Part shown: one piece after another, positions 26,801 to 38,599 of the stretch
Numbering within the stretch: the stretch's first letter is position 1
Layout: each line of letters opens with the position of its first letter
Assembly (NCBI GenBank): GCA_965153455.1
Contig: OZ234500.1
Location: 2,542,001 to 2,606,000 of the forward strand
Source: Sphagnum compactum
Lineage: Eukaryota; Bryophyta; Sphagnopsida; Sphagnales
Direction of reading: 5' to 3'
DNA: 64,000 nucleotides
Translations under genes and position numbers: made by a program
The notes under the pieces: model-generated
What the model was told of the DNA's origin: nothing
The model's input: the letters and a program-made list of their open reading frames with translations, nothing else
Databases searched by the model: none

Positions 26801-28268
26801 TAATGAGAACATCCTACTTTTTTCTGGGAGATGAGAAGAAAATTCACCACCATGCTCTGCCAATTTCATGTAAGAATTCACATTGGGAAGATCTCAATCT
26901 GACAGTATGTGAAAACAAGGACAGTGTATAGCTCCATCAAATATAATTTTCAATTGAATGTCATTGTGATGTGATTCAAGACCACAGATGTATAGAACTA
27001 GGACCTATGTTTTAAATGGTTTTTTTTTTTATTATGTATGTATGTAGGCCATGACAGCAGCAGTGAAGGAGTGTGAGAGAAAAACTGAAATCCAGAGAAG
27101 AAGTCCAGCCCTTCTAAGTACAGAAGCTGTGCATCTTCAAACTGAGAGAAGGCCTCAATTGGATGGTGTGATGCATAGTTACAAATTGGACGAACTGAGC
27201 TTAAGGAACCAGCTACCCCCTGTTCCTAATGGTATGCTGGCAGCTGTAGAGCTCATACGCCTGTCTCGGTTAGACCTTCAGAAGTGAGTATTCTCCTAAC
27301 CTATGTCATTCTGAATGGGACAGTTGTAGGCTTCAGTGCGTTGGGGAGTCTTCCCTCTCAATTTAGCCTGAACAATCGGATGGTCAGTAACTGTCTTGTT
27401 AAGTTGACTCTTGCATGCCATTCTTGATAGTTTCTCTTTCTTCCAAATAGGTGGGTGAACTCTCCAGATTTGGGAACCCGGGTGAGGGGTTTTTTTCTGC
27501 GATTACGTTTTGGACGGTGGGAAGCTCAGCTTGGTGGCACGGGCTATCGGATGGCACGAATTAAAGGTTTCAATCTGTTTTTTCTTTCGTTAATCTTTTT
27601 GTCAGACTGGATCTGCTTGTGTAGTGGCATCATATCTTTAGACCTTGAATCAACAGTTCATTGACATGCTATTGATGCATGTTGAAATTCAATGCAATGT
27701 AGTCGACATCTTATTGATGCACACGTTGTGTGTTATCTATTTGTTATTCTTCACTTAGGGCCCCTTATCCATGTTAACAAATTCCAGGAAGATATTATGC
27801 TAAACCCTTAACCCTTAAACCCTTAAAAGTGTCCATGCTTTGTACCTGACAGGGGCGGTTAATAAATCTGCAGTGGAGCAAACAATGGTCATCTCTGTGG
27901 ATTTGGGTGCTACAGAATACAACGTGAATGGTCAATATGTCTCAAATCAGGCTTTCACAGAGGTATCATTGTTAACCACTTCAAGTACTACCATTTGCCA
28001 GCTTATGGGAAGGTCATGTAATACCAGCCACTCAAAGAGCAGTAGGACAGAAGGACAGCCCTTGCTACCGACCAATTGAACAACTGATAAGGAAAGAGAG
28101 AAAAGCCAGTATTTTTTTCTTGGGTCACTCATCTGATTCCTTTGATGTGCCCAGATGGAGCTTGCTGAGTGGTGGAGAGGAGCGTGGATGAAAGGAAAAG
28201 CAGTTGAAATGGAATCAGAGCTTCAATTAAAGTTGAGTGAACGACAGACGTGGCCTGTCACTCTTTAG
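23846..28268 (+). CDS. CCHC zinc-knuckle and Plus3-domain protein
   Basis: Exons are 23846-24843, 25146 to about 26181, 27048-27283, 27451-27566, 27853-27962 and 28155-28268, giving about 869 aa. The first half (to about residue 490) is low-complexity and charged, rich in Ser, Gly, Arg and Lys. Three C-X2-C-X4-H-X4-C knuckles follow: CCFCGLPGHSVANC (about 495), CLRCLGIGHWGAQC and CYNCNEMGHWARYC (about 609). The C terminus (about 738-845) is a Plus3 domain: ELIRLSRLDLQKWVNSPD, the FLRLRFG strand, GYRMARIKG, and YVSNQAFTEMELAEWW. In Rtf1 the Plus3 domain binds phosphorylated Spt5 or single-stranded nucleic acid. Zinc knuckles bind RNA or single-stranded DNA. A nuclear role in transcription or RNA handling is therefore inferred. 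The exon 2 end is uncertain: a GC donor at 26182 or GT at 26101 both keep phase, while the stronger-looking GT at 26187 does not. The start is the first ATG of the frame. Confidence 0.87.
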
Positions 28269-29139
28269 GCCATTGGCATTGGTCCTGGTCCAGTGGGATG
28301 CATACTATTACAAGCTGCATAATGGTCTGTGTATTCCAGTCATTACCTAATAACATCCAAAAATGCTCAGGATGGATTTTGTCTGTTTTTCCTACATGAT
28401 GGCAGTTTCAGCAGAGCAATTGTGCACATATTCCACTCTGACATGTTTCAAATATTGGAATCTGGGATGCTATTCCATGCAATGCTGAAAAGTCTCAGCA
28501 TTGGCTATGGTATAGGTATTTTTGGGAGGGTTTTCAACAGGGTTCCCACATGCAATCTATTGTGTTGGACTGCCATTCTGGTACACTGTGTTATGCATGG
28601 GTGGCATGTGGAAGAAAATATCTCACCTTTGAACCAATGCATGAAGGTGTACCTAATTGGTAGTATTACTTTGAGTTCTCTGCCTTTGTAACCATGCAGG
28701 TCTTGTGGATGAAGGCATGCCACTCCTTCATTCTAGACTCTCGGTTCGCAGTATGTCTACAATCAGTGGAAACTATGCTTTCATGGTTGATCTTTTGAGG
28801 CTTTGTAGTTGTAAAGAGTTCTTTGTCTCTGAGATGGCAAGTCTTATTGTCCTTCTGAAAAATAAAGGCATTACTCTAAAGATTCGGTTAAAGAGGACTA
28901 GAGGGTTGCTCAGTAAGGAAAAATTGCATTTTGGAATTTCTACATTTGGAGTATTCTGAATGATTCTGTATAAAGTTTTGTAAGTGGGGAGCTTCTTGTA
29001 AGCCCACTTGGTCTTTGTTCTTCCCTGCTGTCCTTTTCTGTGCATTTTGTCTATCCTGGATTGTTTTTCTGTTTTTTGTTATTTCCTTGTGTTGTTGTTT
29101 GTTGCTAGCAGTAGCATGGCTGAGTCTTCCTGTTGCTTC

Positions 29140-29360
29140 CGGAATTGCAGCAGAAACTCAGTACACAAGTTAGTGTTCTCACTGGCCTTTACCTACTGTA
29201 GGGAGCTGATGAAGTCAGGGGGAATGTTGTGATAGAGAAGTCACTATCATACATGCTACTGTTGATGGTCCCTGAACAGGTGTGAGACTGGCACTGTTGT
29301 TCATATTGCATTTGTGTTTTTTTTGGTTTCTTGGTCCTTTGTTCCCTGTTTTGTCTTTCC
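29140..29360 (+). repeat. Dispersed repeat, copy 1 (GAGCTGATGAAGT family)
   Basis: It shares ordered blocks with 47365-47620: cagaaa(c/t)tcag, tttacct, gagctgatgaagt, ggggatgtt, catgctactg/catgttactg, and a later run of ttttgt/ttttgg. Similarity extends over about 220 bp. It lies roughly 900 bp beyond the stop codon of the CCHC/Plus3 gene, in the same orientation as the copy after LPA1. Confidence 0.6.
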
Positions 29361-29724
29361 TTCTTTGGAATTCTCTGTGGCTGGTTGAAGTGTTAACCTC
29401 ACTTTGCCTTTTCTTAATCATGAGAATGGAGATTTTTCAAAATTTATGAGAGATATGTCATGGTTGATCTTCTTGGCTGGATGTATGTTGCAAGGCAAAG
29501 TTCTCAAATTGGAAGATGAAAATATTTGATGATATGTGCTATTTCAGGCCCTGAAAGAAACCATGAATCCAATGAGATAGTAGAATTACAGTAAGAATTT
29601 AACCTTGGGGAGAATCCTTAAGCTAACTGTTGTTGAGCAAATCCTCCTGAGTTGTACTGTTGTACTCTCATCTGGTGGGCTTGAGACCTTTTGTTTGCAT
29701 TCAAAGCATGGGGTTTCAATTTTG

Positions 29725-29965
29725 TGAGGCAGGTGGTCTGGTGATAATCCACAAGAGGTCTTAGCCAAATCTTACTACAAGGTCAGAGAGGAAAGTAGAA
29801 AACTTTAGGAATTGTATTATATTTTTGCGACATGCTAGAATTTCTTGTCTAAATTTGGCAATTTCAGATTGTTTCCTCAAAATATGGTGACATGTTTTTC
29901 CAAAAAAAACCCTTTTGTTGAAGTTGCCACTGGCTTTTTGTTTATCACCAACAAAAATTTGCCAC
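29725..29965 (+). repeat. Dispersed repeat, copy A (AGCCAAATTTGGCT family)
   Basis: It aligns with 43677-43920 through ggtgg(t/a)ctggtgat, ccacaag, gccaaat, ggtca, aaagtaga, tcctcaaaatat, ccaaaaaaa and ttggcactgg-like blocks. A third, shorter copy is at 43003-43095. It has no coding content and is probably a non-autonomous transposon or an old duplicated segment. Confidence 0.6.
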
Positions 29966-31570
29966 AAGAGAAAACACTAGTAACCACTTCTGCTGAAAAA
30001 GGCTGGGGATTTCTGCTCTTCTATGAACGTATAAAAGATGACTATGGGACCTGAAATCAGTCTAAATGATTAAAATGAGTACTTCTCTTTGTGTGCTGGC
30101 ACATAGAGAGGTCTTCAACCCAAATGCAAAAAGGGCCAGCAAATGCTCCTGCTTGCTCGGTGAAGTGAGTTGTTAGGATAATGGTGAGAACGAGTCACTT
30201 TGTGCAGTATCAAAGGTTCATCAGTGCAGAGCCAACCCCTTCCATAATCACTACCTTTTTCATGACTAGTGTAAACAAAACATTCAGACAGCAAGATGTG
30301 TGCATCCTCATAGTAAATCTTGAGGACGATATGGACAACCCAGCATCCACAGAACCAAATGAGGACATGGATATATTTCAATGTCCATGGCCTCTTAGAT
30401 GTTTGCAATTATTACAGCCTCTAGATGGAAAGATGTACAATTAAGCCTATGGAATGAACAATCAGATTTAAATGACTGTTTTAGAACTGAAGCTTGTTAA
30501 AAAGTCAGAAGAATCATAGAGCATGATCATTAGATGAATGTAACATCATTGGAAGACTGAGGTGTATGAAGTCATGTGTTACCAGTTCGGCACCTGACAC
30601 TATCAAAACTAGCATGAAAACATGCACACAAATGAAACTCGAGAGTTGAGACTCCAGCACTAGAAGAATGTAACAAGATTGGAAGATTGAGGTGCATGAT
30701 GTCTACTAGATCATCGCCCAACACTATTGGAACTAACCAAAAAAACATGCACACAAATGAAACTCCAGAGATGAGACTCCAAACACACTCCTTAGGGATA
30801 AGCCCTCCAAAAAATGAAAAAGCTGAAATCTCATTCACATCAAACTGGGTTCCAACAACAAATAACTTCAGAAAACTAGGGTTCTGCAGTAAACACTTAA
30901 CAAATAACAACAGAAAACTAGGGTTATTTCACAATGATGTGGTGCAAGTGTTTGAGTGTAATGTGTGAAAATGAATTGAAAATCTTGGATATGTGACTCA
31001 AACAGATTGTGTGAGCAATGTACTATACGTAGGTACAAAGTGCCCAAATAAATAGTTTAGTTGTAAAGCTTTGAATGGAACAGTTTGGAGTCAAATAGGC
31101 TTGTGCCCAGTCTATCACCCAATAGTAAGTACATAGGTTGTACAACAGGCAACCATTGTTTAAAGAAGGTGACACAAGAAAACTTTAAAAAGCCATGGCA
31201 AACATACAATTTTTTGCATACCTATTAAACAAGCTATATAAGGGCAATTTGATACCCTTTTGTGTGTGTGAGTCCTCATCCATCTACTCTCTAGAAAGGT
31301 TTACATTTAAAAAAGATGAGTCATATTACTGGATTGCTGGAAATAATAAGATCCTATTGAAACAAAGATGTCCATGTTTTATAGTTGGGCAATACAATCC
31401 TCAAACCACTGTGTTAATAAACCCACAGCTTTGACTTATAGGGCCTTTATGAACTAGGTAATTCCTTAAGAGTTCCAGCTTACCTCTAGGAGCATAGATC
31501 ACAAGCACTGTCCATTCAAATTTTTGGGTCCGAACCTCCATGTGCAGGTCTTACATAAGACAACCTTCAT

Positions 31571-34500
31571 TCAGACACCATTTGCATCCTCTTTCAAGCT
31601 GTTTACAATGTCAATAACAAACCGGTATTGGACATCTGACTTCTCAAGGCGGGCCATGGCTGTGTTGATGTATGTGATAGGGACCTTCTCAATCATGCAT
31701 GTGATGTTGTGTTCACCACAAAAGTCAAGCATTTCCTGTGTTTCTTCAATGCCTCCAATCAGACTTCCACCCACAAAGTGTCGTCCTGCATTCATAACAT
31801 TAGACCACTTTGTTCAGTCACAAAACTGGAATCGCATTGAGAATGCTAAGTTACTAAGACTAACCACATCATCTAAAAATCCAGAAACTTTCAGCAGACT
31901 GTGCAAATATATTACTCCCGGGCTTTTGATCTGCATGTCAAAAGATCATAAAGTCATGTGTGAAATTTATGATGTTCAGTTTATTAGTGTAATTTAATTT
32001 ATACTGTAAATTATATTTTATTTACTGTAATTATGGTAATTTATTATTCAATTCATTTTCCTCCAGTCAGCATGTAACACTTTCAGGTTCACGGGAATCA
32101 ATGACTGTAGCTACAATAATTAGCTAACAGGATTCTATGTTGCAACTGTCTCTTGTAACCTAGTGTAGATGCCCAATGTATGATGACTTCAACTTAACCA
32201 TCTGGTCAGAACCTACCCTTTTCATGGTATTGATCAAAGGTGCATAGTTCTAAATTACAAAGTCTCACCATAAACAAGAGATGCTGCTGAAATCTGTAAG
32301 GACTTCTTGGGGAGACCAACAAGGACAATGTTGCCATTTGTTTTGAGAAGAGCAAGATAGGGGTCCAGTGAATGATTTGCCGATATTGTGTCGATGATGT
32401 AGTCAATAGTTTTTGCTGCAGCCTACTCCCCAAAATGACATCAAAATGCCCATGATATAGTTAGTCCAAAAACCAAATTCCTAGTATTGCACATCTCTGC
32501 AAATTGCAAGCTATTCAAGCTTAAACCCGAGAGTTGTCGATGCTGTTTGGTTATAGGTTACTCTAGCTTGAGAGTTCAAACTTCACACTATTGAAAGCTT
32601 GTGATCAATTTCTAACTTAAGAACTGCTTATAAAAACATGGACTGTCTTGCACCTTCATTTGTTTTTCATCTGTACTGTTGATGAAATTGTGAGCTCCCA
32701 ACACCTCTCGAGCTTCTTTCTCTTTTGCCGGGGACCTACTGAATACTGTCACTTCCATTCCAAAGGCCCGAGCAAACTTGATTGCCATGTGACCTAGGCC
32801 ACCCAAGCCTACTAACCCAAAGTGTTTGCCTTTCCCCACCATTTTAAAATGTTTCATTGGACTCCACACTGTTATCCCCGCACATAACAATGGTGCTGCG
32901 GCATCCAATGGCAAATTGTCTGGCATCCTCAAGACATAACTAGCAACCCAACACCACAATGTTGGAAAAGCTTCAACAAGGGTCATATGTGTTCATTCTT
33001 ATTCATTTTTAACTCAGCTATTGTGCAGATTTGCTCAACCACAAGATGAAGTCCTTGGTTTTCATCTATTTCTAGTCAAGAGGCATATCCAAGTTCTTGT
33101 CGATTTGTTGCAGGAGATCACCAAATAACCCAAGAATTTTTTATATCCTTAAAAATCTGGCCTAAGTAGAGCATAAAAAGCCCAAATTTGTGATGTAAAA
33201 GTAATGTGGGTTATGACAAAGGGACACTGCGATTACATCAAATCACCTAATGACATCCAAATATGTCAAATCTTGGGTTGTTTGATATGACATTCCCAAT
33301 TTATAGATGCAGACATTTTCATCCACAAATGTTGCATTGTTTTAGAACTATTTTGTTGAAATTGGATGACACATGTCTGAAAACTCCAGAATCACAGAGT
33401 AGGTGTTTGACCTCAGTACCTCTGATTGCAAACGATAGCAGTGGAGTAACCACCTTCGGTGAGAGTGCCATCAGCATCGATTGAGTTGTAGCTCCACACC
33501 ATTTCAGGACAATATTGTTCGAGGCCTAGTTGACATGAGTGGCAAGTACGGCATGAGCGAACTATACAGCCAACTCCAACATGTTGTCCCACTTTGAAGG
33601 CCTCGACCTCTGCTCCCACTTCGGTGACCACCCCAACTATCTCATGCCTGCCACCACCATAATTCCCAACCATTCATAGATCATGATTTATTCAATGTTG
33701 TAGAAGGATGGATCTTTATTGCTTACAGAAGCAATGGGTGAAATTTGTTGCAAACTACCCAATCAATGTTTGAAGCTTAGCATTCATGTGCTCTGAAAAC
33801 AAAAGAGCACTTTAGCAAATTTCAATTTGGAAGCTCAGTAAAATTATCAAACTTTAGGCATGCGTAAATCAGGCTTGAAGGACCTGGTTGTAAGCATACA
33901 AGTACTATGATAATTGCCCAGCTTCTTGTGAAGCTAGGGTTTGGATTCTTCAATGCTCATATACTGTCCGACTTACCCAGGAATCATGGGGTAAATGGAT
34001 TCTTGGAGCTGGTTCTTAATCTGATGCAAATCCGTGTGGCAAATTCCACAGTAGAGAATGTTGAGTCTTACATCCTGAGGTCCAGTTGGTCTGCATACAA
34101 AACAAAACAAAACAAACAAACAAACAAACAAAGATATGCAATCAAGTCCCCAAGGCTGTGAAGACAGAGTACTTGTGTGATATTCAAAGTGCAAACATGA
34201 ACCAGGAAATGGGTTGCCATAGCTGTGCTTTTGCAGGTTAACAACTCTCCTAGTTCTACTGAGGAGAGGAACTTGAACAAATCATCAATTGCAGTCACAC
34301 CATGTTCAGTGACTGGAATTTTAGTCTCGTAAAGCATCTCCAGCGGTGCTCAGTATGTGACCCTGTAAAAATATTTCCTCACATCCAAGTTTAGTTATTT
34401 ACTGTTTTCCAAGCCCACCCAGAAAACTAAAACTAGCCTAGGAGTGCAAATAGGTGGGCGACTACTAATAGCAAACCACGTGGACCAATCGTTATGATCT

Positions 34501-35113
34501 GCCAATAAGAAACAGGGAAAGGCCGATCATATTTATTACTCTTCTCTGGCAGGTGTTAAGCTTTGGTGTCCCTTCCATTTTGTTGAGCCAAACCGGCATG
34601 TTTTGACTTTTCTTTATCCAATTTTAATCTGCAGGGTAACATACTGAACACCGGTGGAGTTGCTCTTACAATATCACCTTGATATTTGTACTCAATTTCA
34701 TCTGCCGCAAGACACAGCCAGCAGCAACTCTCGGAAGACTCAGCATGATCATGCCGGCTAACTCAACAATTCAGCTCAATGGAGATCATGGCCAAGGAAG
34801 CCAAGAAGAAATTAGGGAAGTTTACACATGAAGAGAAGGAAAACAACCAAAACAAAAAGGAAACAAGGAGAGTTTAGGAAGAGAAACAGAGAAACAACAA
34901 CTCTGGTAGGTACCAGTGGATCTGAAATCCATAGAAAATTTCCCATATCTTTCCTTGAAACTCATGAAAATAAATTTATCTCCCTTCAAATCCCATTTGC
35001 AATCACCTGCGGGAGATCTTGAAGGGGGCAAGATGGCCTGAATCGTTCTGTGCAGCCCAGGACGAGATCTGTCCACCTCCTTCCGCCCTCTTTATCGTCT
35101 TCGTGGACTCCAT
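31571..35113 (-). CDS. CAD: Cinnamyl alcohol dehydrogenase (zinc-dependent, NADPH)
   Basis: Six exons on the minus strand: 35113-35007, 34090-33977, 33647-33420, 32939-32654, 32422-32269 and 31785-31571. All introns are GT-AG, and the 1104 nt give 367 aa, the usual family length. The enzyme reduces hydroxycinnamyl aldehydes to alcohols, the last step to lignin or lignan monomers; it acts in the cytosol. Catalytic zinc ligands are C50 (CGICH), H75-E76 (PGHE) and C169 (PLLCAG). Structural zinc is held by C106, C109, C112 and C120. The NADPH-binding turn GLGGLG is at 194-199. The substrate-pocket Trp of the WSYN motif is kept, as in true lignin-type CADs. Exon 1 starts at the only ATG near a good frame (MESTK) and encodes [15 protein letters not shown], the family N terminus. 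Position 150 reads Ser where most relatives have Arg or Lys. Intron 1 carries a miniature transposon. Confidence 0.95.
34104..34133 (+). repeat. CAAA microsatellite near the CAD exon 2 acceptor
   Basis: A run of caaaa and caaac units. Read on the gene strand it is a T/G-rich tract (gtttgttttg) ending at the acceptor tgcag for exon 2, so it may double as the polypyrimidine-like tract of that acceptor. Confidence 0.8.
34332..34666. mobile_element. TA-flanked miniature inverted-repeat element inside CAD intron 1
   Basis: The left end begins AAGCATCTCCAGCGGTGCTC. The reverse complement of the right end begins AGAGCAACTCCACCGGTGTT, and both continue into cagtatgt(g/t)accctg. The inverted repeat is about 36 bp. 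A TA lies just outside each end (34330-34331, 34667-34668), the target duplication of Tc1/mariner-type elements. The interior has no open frame. A partial second copy lies at 20701-20925. It sits in intron 1 of CAD, between exon 1 and exon 2, and leaves the splice sites intact. Confidence 0.8.
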
Positions 35114-35558
35114 TTAAAATCCTGCAGCACCAAAATTTTCTCACATCAGATACAAAGGTTCTACCTTGAGCTAGCGAAATTGCAGACAAAACAAATATTG
35201 AGTAAGAAAAAAACAGAGAGCCGAGGAATCCCTTTTCTTCACTCAGTGATTCAAGAAAGGGGAGGCAATTTTATGCTTTCTATACTGAGCTCGCTCTGCA
35301 CTGCATTGGATGGCAATGCAGAGATTCCTGTACTAATAAATACAATTCCGAAATCCAAGACTCCAAAGAGATAATGCGGACCTGAGCTTGAAGGCAGCAG
35401 CTGGTTTGCAGACACGCAGTCGACAGATAGCTAGTGCGATTGGGAATGCGGAGAAGACACAAATAGCACAGGAAGCAGCAGCTGCAATGGTTGTGTTTAG
35501 AGGAGGAGCAGGAGGGAGGAGGAAAGCAAGAGGAACAGATCGTACTCGTCTTTGTATA

Positions 35559-35586
35559 CGAGTTTTGTATACAAATACAAAACTCG
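35559..35586. repeat. Perfect 12-bp hairpin in the CAD 5' flank
   Basis: cgagttttgtat, then the loop acaa, then atacaaaactcg. All 12 stem pairs match. It lies about 450 bp upstream of the CAD start codon. It could be a cruciform, a terminator-like stem in an antisense transcript, or a small foldback sequence. Confidence 0.8.
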
Positions 35587-36584
35587 GTATTTGTATCCCT
35601 TCCTTTGCTCTCAGTGTGTATTTATTTATTTCTGTTTCCAAATCTACTTATTGGCTTGGTTCGGTAATCTACTAGCCTAATGGGGGAGAAATTACTTATC
35701 AATAATCAGCCCTTTTTACTGGCTATATATATAGCCAAAATTCTATATTACAAACTTAAAAGTGCTAAAATCATGTGCTTTTTTGAGAATTTTCAATAGC
35801 TGGAATTCGATTTTTTTTTTCAAAAATTGCCGATTTCGATACATGGTTCATGTAGGTAGGTAGCCAAAACATAGAAGGATGTTTGTTTTAATTACTTATA
35901 TATTTAGCCTGTAGCCAAATTCGGCTAAGTCTTCCTGTAGATCATCTGCACTTTGGTTACATCACAAAATTGCCCCAAAAAAAAAAAAAAACACTGTCAA
36001 GAATGTAGTTTTTTTTTTTTTTTTTTAATACGGAGAATTTTTTTAATTTCATCTTGCATTTTGAGGACTGTTCACCCAGTGTTATTACTTAATTTTTGGG
36101 GAACTTCATGGAGTATTGTTATGCATTTTGGTCCCAATGGTTATAGTGAACTATGCCCTTGTTTTTGACAACTTCTTCGAACATTTCATATTTTTTGTAA
36201 AGGCCAGAACTCGTTACACAATAAGTGGCTTGTTTTATATGTAGGGGAAGGCTCCACTGAGCCTCCCCTGATTCGAGGGTTGTAGTCTTGAGTGCAATAG
36301 CCCAGGATGTAGGCTCCAAAATTAAGGGAGCATGAGAGTAGGCCTTCCTTTAGCTTAAAGCACAAAAGGTAAGGTTTTCCCCAAAAGAGAAATCAAAATT
36401 TAAAATTTTCGAAAATGAAGTTTGATTGTTAGCATTTTCAACTACCATAATTCATATATATATAAAGAAAAAAATCGCCAGATTTCTACACTTGGTAGCC
36501 AAAAATATAGGAAGATGCTTAATTATTTGAAATTTTCATATATGTATCTATTGGTGAGTTTGGCTAAATCTTCCTATGGTTGAT

Positions 36585-36738
36585 TGCTAAGTTGGCTACA
36601 TTAAAAATTTGAACCAAATAAAAAAAACACTACCTTGCTTAGTTGGCTACATTAAAAAAAAAATTGACCCAAAAAAACACTACCTTTGCTTAGTTGGCTA
36701 CAGAAAAAATTGGACCGAAAAAAACACTACCTTGCTTG
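36585..36738 (+). repeat. Three-copy tandem repeat, period about 52 bp
   Basis: Units start at 36585, 36636 and 36688 with gct(a/t)agttggctaca, followed by an A-rich stretch, ttg(a/g)accc/ccg and aaaacactacctt. The last unit runs into cttgaac. A single related unit is near 35953-35998. Confidence 0.8.
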
Positions 36739-37074
36739 AACAATGAAGAAGTGCTTCACTTTACTTACTTTTGGGCTCTGATTCCCCAAATTGTAGCACC
36801 GACGTGTGTGTCTAAATATATACAATGTTAGTCATCTCTATCATTCATAATGTACACTCTTCTGTACGTACTACACAATTTACAGGTGTCGATTTAAGCC
36901 TATGTCCTCGTGTCTGGTTGATAACTTATTATTTCTGTAAGCGTGAGTCACCGCGCTCGTGTCCCAGAAGTACTTCCCTTACTAGAGTGGTGGCTAGATT
37001 CGGTCAGGATGACCTGTCTTTTCATCCAAACAACTGATGTTTCAGCGTAGTACATATGAAGCCCCAGGAAAGGT

Positions 37075-37136
37075 GCATTCCCAAAAATAAGTGGCCCCCC
37101 CGGCTGAAGGCCGATGGCCGGTTATTTTGGGAATGC
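37075..37136. repeat. Imperfect inverted repeat, possible mini foldback element
   Basis: gcattcccaaaaataa with gtggcc on the left pairs with ggccggttattttgggaatgc on the right, about 20 bp of stem around a GC-rich loop. GC content is much higher than nearby. Further on, tgatacccgg (37221) and ccgggtatca (37317) form a second inverted pair about 100 bp apart. Confidence 0.55.
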
Positions 37137-38599
37137 CCCCCTCTCCCTCCTTCCCCCCAAAAGGGCTTTACCTGGCATAAGTACCCTCACTGTAGGTTTT
37201 TTTTTTTCTAATTTTACTATGATACCCGGAACACAGGAGAAGAAAATTCCGTACCCAGCGGGCATCGGACCGAAAATAAACTGGGGCGCCTGCGAATGTG
37301 TGCTTCTGGTACCCTCCGGGTATCACAGTACCATAGGTCAATTAACATTGTTGAATTAGCCAGCTTTGCCAATTTTGCTGTGTGCTCCCACACTCTCCAC
37401 GTTTTTTGGAAGATCCCCTGCGCTCCCCCACTGCGTTTCAACAGGGAGGATGAATGAATGTTAAAGCAGCAAAAGTACTCTCTCTGCTTCTTCGTTTTCT
37501 TGTCTGCCTTGTCATCCATCTTTTTGAGAAAAGAGAGATGATGGATGATGATGCCCAGACACAAATTTTGCGTCCTGTTATGCGCGCTTTGGGTGTGTAA
37601 TAGACATGCATATGTCTCTTATTAGTGTCTAATATGATTTGCCTCTCCTATTCACCTCTAAGGGTAAGCAGGCTCATAGTCAAACAGAGGCCAGTCATCG
37701 AATGGCCTTCCAGTGCAAGACATATATCCTAATACATTTTTTTATTACTGATAACTGTGTAAAATAGTTCTTATTATCAAACGTTCAATTGGTCTTTGGA
37801 GAAATTGAAGGACTTGACAAGGCTAGGTAAAATGTTGTTTGAAATTGGGTAAGTGGGAAAAGACTATGAGGAAACATTTAATCAATGTTCACAAAGTTGT
37901 GTTTGGTAATGGGTGTATTTGAGCATTTTAAATAGCAACCAACTGATTGGTAATAAGGTTTTAAGGTCACTTAATCTAGCAAAAGAAACTGAGTGGTGAT
38001 TGGGAGGTGAGTACACCATGAAGGAAAAATGTTCAGAAATACAAAAACAAACTTGCATAAAAGTAAAAACAAGAAATTTGTATTGGGGACTGTGGTGCAC
38101 CATACAACTAGTGAATGGTTCATCATTAAAAAGCAACAACACCAAAAAACACAAACAAATGTGTGATGATGGTCAATGTTCGTCATATACCAAAACAATG
38201 GCATTGTGAATGGGGGAACCAAAAAATAATAATAATTAGGCACTCCAAAACACAAGCAAACAACGGCATGTATTTAAACCCTAAAAACATTATTCCTTAC
38301 ACAATTTAATGTACACATTACTCAAAAGTTTAGTACATTATTAACCATGTCCTCACACCCCCCACCTAGCTCCAAATCAAACACAATTTCCTTCCTAAAT
38401 ATACAAAGCAACAACAATTCAAAGCAAGAACAAATTGTGTATGGACATTGCATTCAGCTGTGTAAGAACATTGCATTTTTCAAGAATATGCTTTTTAAAC
38501 TTGTTCACCTTACCACCTAATGTAAAAGATTTCTTCCAAAATTTCTTGGAGCTTTTATTCTCTATTGCAATTATTTTGACATCTCTAGTAAAGAAATTT

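Larger units (their letters stand above)
28269..31570. other. 3' flank and intergenic DNA between convergent genes
   Basis: It contains the untranslated tail of the CCHC/Plus3 gene and two dispersed repeats listed separately (29140-29360 and 29725-29965). A loose duplication with the phrase tgaggtg(t/c)atga, then catgcacacaaatgaaactc, appears at 30555-30650 and 30680-30790. Open frames up to 120 codons (28329-28691) show no known motif. Confidence 0.5.
35114..38580. other. Intergenic DNA upstream of CAD with local repeats
   Basis: Two related segments, about 35780-35990 and 36420-36640, share the phrases gtagccaaaa, atagaaggatg/ataggaagatg, ttggcta(a), tcttcct and ttg(g)ctacat. They form a diverged duplication about 640 bp apart. 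A plus-strand frame at 35388-35675 shows no known motif and overlaps what is probably the CAD promoter. GA-rich and T-rich runs are common. Confidence 0.5.

Noticed and set aside
35388-35675. 95-codon plus-strand frame with a helix-like N terminus
   Set aside because: It overlaps the likely CAD promoter region and includes the 35559 hairpin. No family recognised and no intron or poly(A) support.
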